13,790 nucleotides of DNA from Zygnema cylindricum (GCA_037447655.1 JBBHKE010002183.1:1-13790); one strand, 5' to 3'. Positions 1-7,155 are shown, numbered from the stretch's first letter. Translations and numbers: made by a program. Notes: generated by a model not told the origin, from the letters alone.

Positions 1-150
1 TTTCTTCCACCTTGCCTGTTGTTGTATTTACCCATTTTTACTTTTATGATTTATTTCATTTCCGATATCTCGCTATCATTTGAGTTTAAGTTGAGCACAG
101 CTGATGATATTGCATGCACCTTCATGTCATTGGACACATGCACGACAAGC
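1..150. other. Unassigned DNA left of the B-prime remnant
   Basis: AT-rich DNA with no reading frame or motif I can recognise. Read on the minus strand, similarity between B-prime and the protease region of element B stops near position 150, just after the active-site region. This stretch is therefore either the DNA next to a truncated B-prime copy or pol sequence decayed beyond recognition by eye. Confidence 0.4.
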
Positions 151-1058
151 GTTCCTTAACACGGCACATATGTATGGACGCATCTGAGTCAATGATCCAC
201 CCTTCCTGTGGCGCTTCCCGAATAACTTCAAGGGCACACTTCTGTCTGCGAGGGATCTCGTTCTCCTCGAGACTCTCGTCAACATAAAGCTCCCCGTCCT
301 CCTCCAAGAACTCGTCCTCGGTTTCTCCTTTCACTTTTGTGACCATAAGTGCCTTTTTCTTCCCTCCGGAAAAACTCCCTCCACGGTTCTCTTGGAGCCT
401 CATCTTCGACAGCTTGACACAATCTGCTATGATTTGTTCCAGCATTTTGCAAAATTGATAAAGACCCTTTGGGGGCCTCGGTCCTCCAGAGTGATCTCTT
501 TCCCCTTTGTACAGTTTCTTTGGGTCCTTCCCCCATCGGTCCCCTCCTGCTGCTAGAGCTTCAATGCTCTTTCCTCCTCTCCTAATCTCCATTGTGTTTT
601 CCTGCACAAGTATCAACCAGACCACTGTGTTCCATTTCCATGAACTATCAAGCATTCCGTGTACTCAGTACACTATGTTCTCGTACTCATCTGGTAGCTT
701 TATAATAAGAGTGTTGACTTTCATTTTCATTGTACTTCTCCACCCGACACTTTCCATCTCCACATACAAACAAGAAATATCATTACATTAATCTAACATC
801 TTTCCTCCTTTATAAGTGTAACTCACTAGCTTTTGCTCAGCCAACTGGAGCTCCTGAATAGTTCCAGCTCTATAGATCTCCACCAAACTCACCCACAACT
901 CCTCGGCCTTGTTAATCTGAAGATGAGGGGTGGCCAAAGCTTGACTGAGGTGCCTCAGAATGAAGTTGTTGGTAGCCATGTTTACATCCTCCCACATTTG
1001 AGTATCGTTCTCCGCGGTCTTCACAGTCACCGCTCCCGGTACTATCACAATAGAAGTG
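151..1058 (-). pseudogene. B-prime gag (distal part) and start of protease
   Basis: Reading from 1058 down to 151, this matches the middle and end of element B Gag and the first residues of its protease. Recognisable stretches are NDTQMWEDVN, AEELWVSLVEIYR and SSWKWNTVV. Gag is the capsid/nucleocapsid precursor that packages element RNA into virus-like particles. The nucleocapsid CCHC zinc knuckle, intact in element B, is damaged here: the first Cys position is Tyr and the His position is Gln. The protease motif reads DSDAS instead of DSGAS, so the glycine next to the catalytic Asp is lost. The frame breaks between the two longest open stretches (1141-788 and 655-122). At Gln positions where B has a stop this copy still encodes Gln (for example QELQLAEQ), which helps identify B's stops as secondary. 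This is a dead pseudogene. Confidence 0.85.
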
Positions 1059-1063
1059 AGGGG
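1059..1063. repeat. Target-site duplication AGGGG, left copy
   Basis: AGGGG directly precedes the solo LTR and is repeated at 1753-1757 directly after it. Element B has an uninterrupted equivalent (reverse complement near 7427-7431), so the five bases are a duplicated target site made when a family-A element entered B-prime gag. Five base pairs is the usual copia length. Confidence 0.85.
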
Positions 1064-1752
1064 TATTGAAAAGTAAGCTTTAGTAAGTCTTAGAAATTTG
1101 AATCTAGGACTTAGAATATTTTTGGAATACCAACTATTCAATATTGACCAAATTTAGTGTGGAATTTTTGTAGTATCTACACGAATAATTATCTTTAAAA
1201 TAAATTACTGTGTAGGGCCGCCAACGAATGTGGACGTGATAAGAATCACCCGGATTTTTAGGGTATAGATATTGTTAGTGGACAATTCTTGTCCAAACAC
1301 TTAAATTTTTGTTAGTAGGTTGTCTGGTGAACCCTGTACATACGTTTTAGATGTTTTCTAGATCTTTTGAGTATTTAGTTTAATTAGGATTGATCAATTC
1401 GATACAGAATGTACATTCTACACAGAGTTTAAGGAAATGAGAGCACTAAGTGCAGTTTAAGGTGTTTTGTGCTCTATTGTCTTTGATTTGCTTGTAGTAC
1501 ATGTTTGTTTGGTTGAAAGACCTCTTTCATTTGTAGTTACATATCTTACAGTATTGATCTAGTCTGATAGGTATTCCTCTCTGGGTTTGCTTCCGCTAAC
1601 ATGTCTGATAATGGCTCAGCTTCTGTAGGAAGTGCTCCTATTAGCCTTAGTGCTCCACCTGCTCCTCCAAGGACGAATATCCCAGCTGGTGCAAATGTGA
1701 CTCCTAGTGGGAGTGGATCACAGCCGAGTCTAAATGCCCATGACCTTCAACA
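1064..1752 (+). mobile_element. Solo LTR of family A (689 bp)
   Basis: It starts TATTGAAAAG and ends CTTCAACA, with AGGGG repeated on both sides. The first ~490 bp match the start of the A2 3' LTR (13317-13790), and the last ~150 bp match the remnant of the A2 5' LTR (2745-2895). Because B-prime gag continues immediately after the second AGGGG, the whole insert is one LTR, left after recombination between the two LTRs of a full element. The expected terminal inverted repeat is TGTTG...CAACA; the left end here is TATTG. This copy defines the full family-A LTR and shows that its 3' end contains protein-coding sequence. Confidence 0.88.
1601..1752 (+). CDS. LTR-encoded N-terminus of family-A Gag (partial)
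   Basis: An ATG at 1601 opens about 50 codons that stay open to the last base of the LTR. The peptide is rich in Ser, Pro, Gly and Ala (for example LSAPPAPP and TPSGSGSQPS), so it is probably a disordered leader. The same frame is kept in the A2 remnant (2759-2893) despite substitutions and a 9-bp in-frame deletion, which argues that it was under coding constraint. In an intact element the last two LTR bases and the first base of the primer-binding site form one codon, and the frame continues into Gag (GPPPKLPIFDG). Here it runs into B-prime antisense DNA, so it is only a fragment. No function is assigned to the leader itself. Confidence 0.65.
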
Positions 1753-1757
1753 AGGGG
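1753..1757. repeat. Target-site duplication AGGGG, right copy
   Basis: The second copy of AGGGG, directly after the solo LTR, where antisense B-prime gag resumes. It pairs with 1059-1063. Confidence 0.85.
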
Positions 1758-2027
1758 TGTCTCCTTCCCTTTCCCCTTTTCGGACACACTACTATCCCCA
1801 TCATTTGCCTCCTTCGTTGAGGCAACCGTTGCTGCAAGAAACCTTACTCCTCCAAATCCTGGTGGAGTTCCCAAAGGTGGACGTTTCACTTGTCCACTAA
1901 TGATACCCCAGTATCATTTTTCGCACAAATCTCCTATCATCATGGCTTCCCAATAGATGAACCTAGATCCATTGAAGGTGGGCACCCCAGAGGGTGGGCC
2001 CATAACTTGCAATTCGGTGACCTCCAT
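1758..2027 (-). pseudogene. B-prime gag N-terminus
   Basis: On the minus strand the start codon is at 2027-2025, inside the B-prime LTR, and the first residues read MEVTELQVMGPP, parallel to MEDTELQVIGPP in element B. It then continues with PTFNGSRFIYWEAMMIG, the conserved N-terminal capsid segment of this family. A TGA interrupts it at the codon where B has CGA (after CEK). The following Glu/Lys-rich stretch (VSEKGKGKETP) is also shared with B. The gene is split from its distal part (151-1058) by the solo A LTR. The start codon being upstream of the primer-binding site supports the LTR-gag overlap seen in the other copies. Confidence 0.82.
1993..2007 (-). other. B-prime primer-binding site (half-tRNA-iMet type)
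   Basis: The minus strand reads AGTTATGGGCCCACC directly after the LTR terminal CA. Fourteen of fifteen bases agree with the complement of the initiator tRNA-Met anticodon arm (GGTGGGCCCATAACC). It lies within the gag reading frame. Confidence 0.75.
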
Positions 2028-2744
2028 TGGACTACAGAATTCAGGAAGCCTCTAGATAGTTATAAACTAACCCACTTCCAATGGCAACCAGTGCTACCCA
2101 AGCACACAAGAAAACAATTTGACTGCACTCCTGTGCAGCTTGGACTCCCCTGAGTCCATAGGAAAAAGAATCTTTGAAAACGCCCAACCAGGTGATAAGT
2201 TATGAGCCGGCAAAAATGTCAATTTTATACAAAGCTATCTTAAAGAGAGGTGACTGCCTACCAAATTTCCTAAGTCATAAACCCCTCTTACAACCCGTAT
2301 CTACTGAAGTAGGAACCAATCATATGATTGTAAAGTACAGAAAGGTACTATGGCCGATGTCTTTCTTGTACGGCTTGTGTACGACAAGGCCACTGAGTGG
2401 ACGCGTGTCACTTTTCAACTCGTCCGTACATTCTTTGGAATTCTTGCGACCGAATGTCATCCTTCCATGTGGCGCCAAGTCCTGCCACGTCCATAAAAGC
2501 CAAAGTGACCATTCCGCGAACTCGGCGATAATATGTGCCGTCGAATTAAATCCGACATTAAATGTCGACCGTCGAAACAAATGTCTGATTCATTTGTTTC
2601 GTGCGAAATGTCGTCCGCACTAGATTTTAACAAGTTTTATGTTCCTTCGTTCAAATTCCAGTTAATTGATTTCAGTACCATACAAAAGTTTAAATACATA
2701 TCGAACCCTATATCTCTTAACGGACTTCTACGACAGATTAGTTA
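2008..2744 (-). mobile_element. B-prime LTR, 5' part missing
   Basis: On the minus strand this ends in CA at 2008, next to the primer-binding site. Read from that end it follows the element B LTR for about 600 bp (shared blocks include the GTCCGTACATTC region, GACCGAATGTCAT and GCCACGT), then becomes hard to align. About 300 bp of the LTR start, including the tRNA-like segment of family B, is absent. A perfect 11-bp hairpin (2573-2583 with 2591-2601) and a short palindrome (2553-2567) lie inside. No gene of its own; long open frames here are not conserved. Confidence 0.75.
2484..2490 (-). promoter_or_regulatory. ACGTGGC element in the B-prime LTR
   Basis: The minus strand reads ACGTGGC at the position equivalent to the TGACGTGGC element in both element B LTRs. 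It is kept although the surrounding LTR is clearly diverged. ACGTGGC is the core of plant G-box/ABRE sites bound by bZIP factors; binding here is inference. Confidence 0.4.
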
Positions 2745-2895
2745 GAGCTAATGGCTACGATAATGGCTCAGCTTCTGGAAGAAGTTCTCCTATTAGCCTT
2801 AGTGCTCCACCTGCTCCTCCAATCCCAGCTGGTGCAAGTGTGACTCCTAGTGGGAGTAGATCACAGCCGAGTCTAAATGGCGATGACCTTCAATA
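2745..2895 (+). mobile_element. A2 5' LTR remnant, last ~150 bp
   Basis: From about 2745 the sequence matches positions ~1595-1752 of the solo A LTR, ending CTTCAATA against CTTCAACA. The first ~540 bp of the LTR, including promoter and transcription start, are missing, and B-prime LTR sequence abuts it. The LTR-encoded Gag leader is still readable (DNGSAS...LSAPPAPP), but the ATG used in the solo LTR is changed and a TAG (2894-2896) replaces the CAG that spans the LTR boundary. Confidence 0.8.
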
Positions 2896-2910
2896 GGTTA
2901 TGGGCCCACC
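2896..2910 (+). other. A2 primer-binding site, 15/15 match to tRNA-iMet anticodon arm
   Basis: GGTTATGGGCCCACC begins right after the LTR end. Its reverse complement, GGTGGGCCCATAACC, is the anticodon stem and loop of plant-type cytosolic initiator tRNA-Met (CAT anticodon inside), as I know that tRNA. A conventional plant copia site would be TGGTATCAGAGC, complementary to the tRNA 3' end, and is absent. Priming from a cleaved half-tRNA, as established for Drosophila copia, is the natural reading. The site lies within the gag frame. Confidence 0.85.
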
Positions 2911-3745
2911 GCCCAAATTGCCTATCTTTGATGGATCAGACTACTTGTACTGGGAAGATATGCTGAGCTTCCATTTTGAAGAGAGGGACTTGTCATCCAT
3001 TGTGGATGGGACTGGTGATGAGACTGCACCGGATTGGAGAAAGAAGAACCTCCATTGCCTCAATGTCTTGAAGCAGTCTATGACAAAGGAGTTGGTAATG
3101 TTTGACCTTGATATGAAAAAGGCTTCTCAAATCTGGTTTAGTGTACATACTATGTATGTTCAGCTTGATGTTACTGTTCAAACTAATATAGCAACAAAAA
3201 TCTTTGAATTTAGATATTCTGGAGGTAGTATGTCACATCATTGCCATGCTATAAAAAGGTTGTTCGTTCAGAGTACAAGTGCAGGTGGTGACTTTTCACC
3301 ACCTCAGCAGGCTATGTTATTGATGAGAACTTTACCCAATGAGTATAAGGGAGCCATAGATAGGCTTAAGGCTCTTCCACAGCGTCAATGGAACATAGCA
3401 TTAGCAATTCAACTTATTTTGAGTGAAGAAGCTAACCAGATTTCACAAAGACGTAGTAGTAAGTCTGTTCAGGCACTATCTAACTAATTTTCAGATTCTA
3501 AGATTGGTAGTGGCAGTAGTAGAGGTAGTGGTCCTAGAAGGTCACCTTTAACTTGCTATTACTGTGATGAAAAATGGCATGTGTTCAGAATAAGTAATGC
3601 ATATAACAGAGCGAAAGCCACAAGAAATTTTCACTGTGGATGGGACGAAAGTCCCGTTCCTTCTCAATCAGGTGGTCGACCAACTGCTCTCTTCAACGAA
3701 CTTAAGGAGGAGGACGTGAGCAACTTTCCCACCAACAACGAAAAG
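2897..3745 (+). pseudogene. A2 gag (capsid and damaged nucleocapsid)
   Basis: Continues the LTR-encoded leader in the same frame. The capsid part begins GPPPKLPIFDGSDYLYWEDM, a typical copia Gag start, and includes an LFVQSTSAGG region and LILSEEANQI. A basic Ser/Gly/Arg linker follows, then a zinc-knuckle remnant CYYCDEKWHVFRIS near 3555-3596: two Cys and the His are present, but the usual Gly before His is Trp and the last Cys is Ser. In-frame stops are TAG 2894-2896, TAA 3485-3487 and TAA 3746-3748; no frameshift is seen. An ATG at 2900 lies inside the primer-binding site and would give a Gag without the leader, but I think the original start was in the LTR. It packaged element RNA; now non-functional. 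Confidence 0.85.
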
Positions 3746-3748
3746 TAA

Positions 3749-4126
3749 TACTTTTCGATGGCACAAGCAACGGAAGGCGTGGAGGAAGACGAATGGATAA
3801 TGGACTCCGGTGCATCTGCACACATGTGCCGCAATTGCCATCTGTTTAAGAGTATTCAATCTATTTCACCCATCAAAATATATTTTAGTGATGATACCTT
3901 TGTTGAGTCGAAAGCAAAGGGGAGGGTGTCACTTATGTTGAACGTAGAGGGAAAACCTGTGAAAAGGGTCTTGGAAGATGTTTTGCATGTCTCAACTTTT
4001 AAAAGAAACTTTTTCTCTACGTTAGTGGTAGAAAAGAAAGGTTTTAAAACTATATATGAGAATGGAAAGAAAACAATCAGTAAGAATGGGAAAATAGCTG
4101 TAGAGGGATTTGCTGGAGGAAACAAT
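3749..4126 (+). pseudogene. A2 aspartic protease region
   Basis: In the same frame as gag. WIMDSGASAHMC at about 3794-3829 holds the catalytic Asp (codon 3803-3805) in the DSGA motif of retropepsins, which act as dimers to cut the Gag-Pol polyprotein. The residues after it (ISPIKIYFSDDTFVESKAKG, VLEDVLHVSTFKRNFFS) match the copia protease body. TAA at 3746-3748 precedes it and TAG at 4127-4129 ends it, so both neighbours are cut off by single stops rather than frameshifts. The stretch alone is open and its motifs are intact, but it is not expected to be expressed. Confidence 0.85.
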
Positions 4127-4129
4127 TAG

Positions 4130-5470
4130 CATCTATTGAGTCTTGCAAATGATAATGACAATGATGTTATGTACTCAAGTGTAATCAGTGATTGTGATTT
4201 ATGGCATAAACGTTTAGGACATGTGAATTATGATAGATTAGAAAAGATGGTAAATCAAAAAATGGTGGAAGGTGTAAAAATTAGTCAAAAACCAACATCA
4301 AATGTATGTGATGGTTGTGCAATGAGAAAAATTCATCAGTTGCATTTCCCTTCGCTAACTGATCATAGAAGTAGCAGGGTGCTAGAACTAATTTATTCAG
4401 ATGTATGGGGGCCATCTAGGTATCCATCTGTGGGAGGTGTTAAGTTTATGCTTACATTTACTGATGACTATAGTAGATTTACTACTGTTTATTTTTTGAA
4501 AAGTAAGGATGAAGTCTTTTCAAAATTTAAGGAGTATAAGGCTTGGGTTAAGAATCTACATAAGAGAAAGATAGCAGGATTCAGATCTGATAATAGAGGG
4601 GAGTACATTTCTAATGAGTTTGCAGAATTTCTAAAATTGCATAGAATCTCACGTCAACTAACCGTTCCTTATTCTCCGAAACAAAACGATGTTTCAGAAA
4701 GGATGAATAGGACCATATCAGAGTGTGCTAGGACAATGATGGTTGATATGGACATAGATCACACTAGGACAATGATGGTTGATATGGACATAGATTTCAA
4801 ATTTTGGGCAGAGGCTATGTATTGTGCAGCTTATGTGAGAAACAGGCTAGAAACAAGGGCTGTAAAAGATAAAACTCCTTACGAAATGTGGATAGGACAC
4901 AAACCAGATGTAAGTCACTTCAAAGTTTTTGGAAGTAAGATATTCTTGCTAGATAATGATCCACAAAAATGGAAATTAGAGCCAAAAGGCATACTAGGGA
5001 TATTTTTAGGGTATGATGAGCATGCCAAGGGTTATAAAGTATATGACATTAAGAGAAATAAAGTTGTGGTAGCCAGAAACATCATATTGAAGGATGAGGG
5101 AAAAGGAGTAGATGAATTTAGTCAGCGTAGCGATGAAAAGAAAAGTCGAAGTGTTGATTATATTTTTTTAGAGGAAAATCCCATGTTTTTCAAGAAAAAT
5201 ATAGAAAATGCGTCTATATTAGCTCAAAGTGACTTGCAATCATCTTCTCCACCAGAAACAGGAAGTGTTATGCCCGAAAGAGTTGCAGACTCTCCTCTAC
5301 CTCAAGCCGAAACTGAATCACAAGAAGGATCACATGTATTAAGGAGGAGGACCCAACCATCTATACGAGCGACAAAATTTCCAGGTGGAGTTAGGCGAAG
5401 TGCGCAACTCAGGGAAGAAAGTGCAACCTTTGCTCACTCAGCACACACAAAAGAGCCTCTAACGTTAACG
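4130..5470 (+). pseudogene. A2 integrase, with linker to reverse transcriptase
   Basis: Inserts element cDNA into host DNA in the nucleus. The N-terminal zinc-binding part shows LWHKRLGHVNYDRL and a later CDGC pair. The catalytic triad is visible: Asp in YSDVWGP (4400-4402), Asp in FRSDNRGEY (4589-4591) and Glu in VSERMNRT (4697-4699), with the exact D-x35-E spacing. The C-terminal segment has YEMWIGHKPDVSHFKVFG and LGIFLGYDEHAKGYKVYD, typical of copia integrases. A 36-bp in-frame duplication (4728-4763 with 4764-4799) adds twelve residues after the Glu, between the MNRT motif and FWAEA. A Ser/Gln/Glu-rich linker without a recognisable domain leads to reverse transcriptase. The reading frame is continuous for about 445 codons and ends at TAA 5471-5473. 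Confidence 0.9.
4728..4799 (+). repeat. 36-bp tandem duplication inside A2 integrase
   Basis: Thirty-two identical bases at 4728-4759 recur at 4764-4795, a period of 36 bp. The duplication keeps the frame and repeats TRTMMVDMDID. Element B has no such repeat at the equivalent place, so it arose in A2 or its lineage. Confidence 0.9.
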
Positions 5471-5473
5471 TAA

Positions 5474-6138
5474 GCTTTTTCGAGTAATGAAAGGGAACAC
5501 TGGGTGGAAGCAGTCAATGAAGAAATGAAGTCCATCATGGAGGCCTAAACATGGGATCTGGTGGAACTTCCTCCTGGAAGAAAGGCAATTGGAAGTACAT
5601 GGGTGTTTAAATTAAAATTAAACCCAGATAATACCATAGACAGGTATAAGGCTCGCTTGGTTGCCAAGGGATATAATCAAAAAGAGGGGATAAATTATGA
5701 AGAAACATTTTCACCGGTTGTAAGGTTTCCATCTGTCCGCATCTTACTTACATTAGCTACCATAGAGGATTTTGACATCCACCAAATGGATGTGAAAACT
5801 ACATTTTTGCATGGTGATTTAGATGAGGTCATTTATATGAAGCAACCAGAGGGTTATGAGGAAGCAGGAAAAGAAAATCTTGTGTGCAGACTTTTAAAAT
5901 CTTTGAATGGCCTAAAACAGGCCCCTTGGCAATGGAACCGAAAGTTAGATGAGTTCTTAACAGGATTAGGATTTACTAGGTTAAGTTCAGATCATTCAAT
6001 ATATGTGATGTGTGGTGATAATCCTGATGAGGTGCTATTCACTGCTGTGTATGTTGATGATTTGCTGCTAATTAGTAGGAACAAAGAAGGAATAGCTAGA
6101 GTAAAACAAGCTCTTAATTCAAAATTTGAAATGAAGGA
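5474..6138 (+). pseudogene. A2 reverse transcriptase, 5' part
   Basis: Copies element RNA into cDNA. In the same frame as integrase. After HWVEAVNEEM and a TAA (5546-5548), the conserved copia RT start follows (GSTWVFKLKLNPDNTIDRYK, ARLVAKGYNQKEG, ETFSPVVRFPSVR). The first catalytic Asp lies in HQMDVKTTFLHG (5789-5791), and the YVDD box is intact at 6050-6061. The usual QAP motif reads NGLKQAPWQWN. The domain stops at FEMKD (about 6124-6138), where element B entered; it resumes at 12393. Six stops, all TAA or TAG, interrupt the frame from the LTR to this point, with no frameshift. The beyond-6138 residues in frame belong to the B LTR and are not RT. Confidence 0.9.
6134..6138. repeat. Target-site duplication AAGGA, left copy
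   Basis: AAGGA ends the left part of A2 RT and recurs at 12393-12397. Removing element B and one copy restores the copia motif FEMKDLGDAK in frame, which fixes both LTR ends precisely. Confidence 0.92.
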
Positions 6139-6340
6139 TATTGAAATTAATAGATTTCTAGAGTATTTTCTAGGTTTAAATTTGTTAGGATAAAAGAAAA
6201 AAAAACGACGAGTAGCCTGCCTCTACCTCCTCTCTCTAGCCCCCATACTTGTTGTAGTCACTGAAGGATAGAGAGGATGGTAGATCCATGGCTGCCTTAG
6301 TTCAACAAGCAGTTATTTTTGTTAGGTTACTAAAAATATA

Positions 6341-6426
6341 CCTGACGGACCCGGGATTTGATCCCGGTACCTGCGGTTCGTCAAGTTGGTCGACAACGGT
6401 CAACTATATCCTATTAGACTAGGACC
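6341..6426 (-). repeat. tRNA-derived segment with A and B boxes (5' LTR of B)
   Basis: On the minus strand TAGTCTAATAGG (6421-6410) fits the RNA polymerase III A-box pattern TRGYNNARNNGG, and GGATCAAATCC (6364-6354) differs from the B-box GGTTCRANTCC at one position. The B box sits in a T-arm-like hairpin (CCGGG/CCCGG with a 7-base loop). The boxes are in the right order with 45 bases between them. Acceptor and D stems do not pair, so this is not a working tRNA; a tRNA-derived SINE head or decayed tRNA is more likely. The copy in the right LTR keeps both boxes unchanged. Confidence 0.55.
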
Positions 6427-6453
6427 AATGCTAAATGCTATAGTATGTGATAG

Positions 6454-6472
6454 ATATATATATATATATATA
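6454..6472. repeat. AT dinucleotide run in B 5' LTR
   Basis: An uninterrupted alternating AT tract of about 19 bases. The matching tract in the 3' LTR (near 11669-11682) is shorter, as expected for a slippage-prone repeat. Confidence 0.85.
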
Positions 6473-6693
6473 GGGAGGAACAAATCCATTTAACTAAACT
6501 GTATACTGCATGCATAGACACAGTTTTATGAAAGTACGAAGTACGATTCTATTTCAAAACGGATATCACGCATTTTGTTTCGATAGTGAGAAAATATCGC
6601 GCAATTATTTATAACACCTAAGATTGCGTCTCGCTGAAAATCCAACGGCGCACATCATCGCCAAAATCCCAGAATCGTCACTTTGGAGTTTTG

Positions 6694-6720
6694 TGACGTG
6701 GCATGACCTGGAGCCACGTG
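6694..6720 (+). promoter_or_regulatory. Plant-type G-box pair in B 5' LTR
   Basis: TGACGTGGC (6694-6702) and CCACGTG (6714-6720) lie 11 bases apart. Both contain the ACGT core bound by plant bZIP factors. The same pair is unchanged in the 3' LTR, and ACGTGGC survives in the diverged B-prime LTR. That they drive element transcription is inference. Confidence 0.45.
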
Positions 6721-6812
6721 AAGAGATGACATTCGGTCATGGGAATTCCGAGGAATGTACGGACGAGTGAAATGCAAACACGCTTCCGCTTAATAGCTTT
6801 GTCGTACATAGG

Positions 6813-6852
6813 CCGTACAAAAGGTACACCTGTAGTGGTACTTTTTGTACGG
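6813..6852. repeat. Long inverted repeat in B 5' LTR
   Basis: CCGTACAAAAGGTAC (6813-6827) pairs with GTACTTTTTGTACGG (6838-6852) over 15 positions with one G-T pair and a 10-base loop. In the 3' LTR the left arm is identical and the right arm has one extra base. A role in RNA structure or factor binding is possible but not shown. Confidence 0.7.
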
Positions 6853-7155
6853 TACAGTAATCTGATTGGTCCGTACTTCATTAGATAGAAGTTATTAGAG
6901 GGAATCTGGACTTAGAAAATTTTGGTAGGTAGTCACCTCTCCTTTGAGAGTTTATACAAATTGGCATTTTTACTGCCTCATAACTTATCTGCTAGTTGGC
7001 CGTTTTCAGTGATTCATTTTGCTACGGACTCAGGGGAGTCCAAGCTGCATAGGAATGCAGTCAAACTGTCATTTTGCCTTCTTGGACATGAGTGGTTGTG
7101 GCTTGAAGTGGGTTAGTTAAATACTATCTACAGGCTTCCTGTATTCTGTGGTCCA

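Larger units (their letters stand above)
151..2744 (-). mobile_element. B-prime: old, truncated antisense copia-type element of family B
   Basis: The minus strand here runs LTR part (2744-2008), primer-binding site (2007-1993), gag N-terminus (2027-1758), then after an interruption gag and the start of protease (1058-151). The order and sequence follow element B (6139-12392) closely, but B-prime has many substitutions, a TGA stop in gag, a damaged zinc knuckle and an altered protease motif. It lacks the LTR start and everything past protease. The interruption at 1064-1752 is a family-A solo LTR. B-prime is thus older than that insertion. Its right end is an abrupt join to the A2 LTR remnant near 2745. 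Confidence 0.85.

Noticed and set aside
1551-1600. Conventional primer-binding site after an LTR ending near 1551
   Set aside because: No match to TGGTATCAGAGC or another tRNA 3' end, and the solo LTR demonstrably continues to 1752.
1890-2153. Open frame on the plus strand, similar to a minus-strand open frame at 7302-7117
   Set aside because: It is the antisense of the B-family LTR-gag junction in both places. Similarity follows from the shared sense sequence, and there is no domain or sign of independent coding constraint.
2174-2623. 149-codon open frame in the B-prime LTR
   Set aside because: It lies in LTR sequence with no recognisable protein features, and no matching frame exists in the B LTRs.
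2759-2893. Tandem duplication of gag
   Set aside because: Target-site repeats around 1064-1752 show the other copy belongs to a solo LTR, so the two blocks are two LTR ends, not a gene duplication.
6341-6426. A functional tRNA gene
   Set aside because: A and B boxes and a T-arm-like hairpin are present, but acceptor and D stems do not pair and no clear anticodon arm forms.
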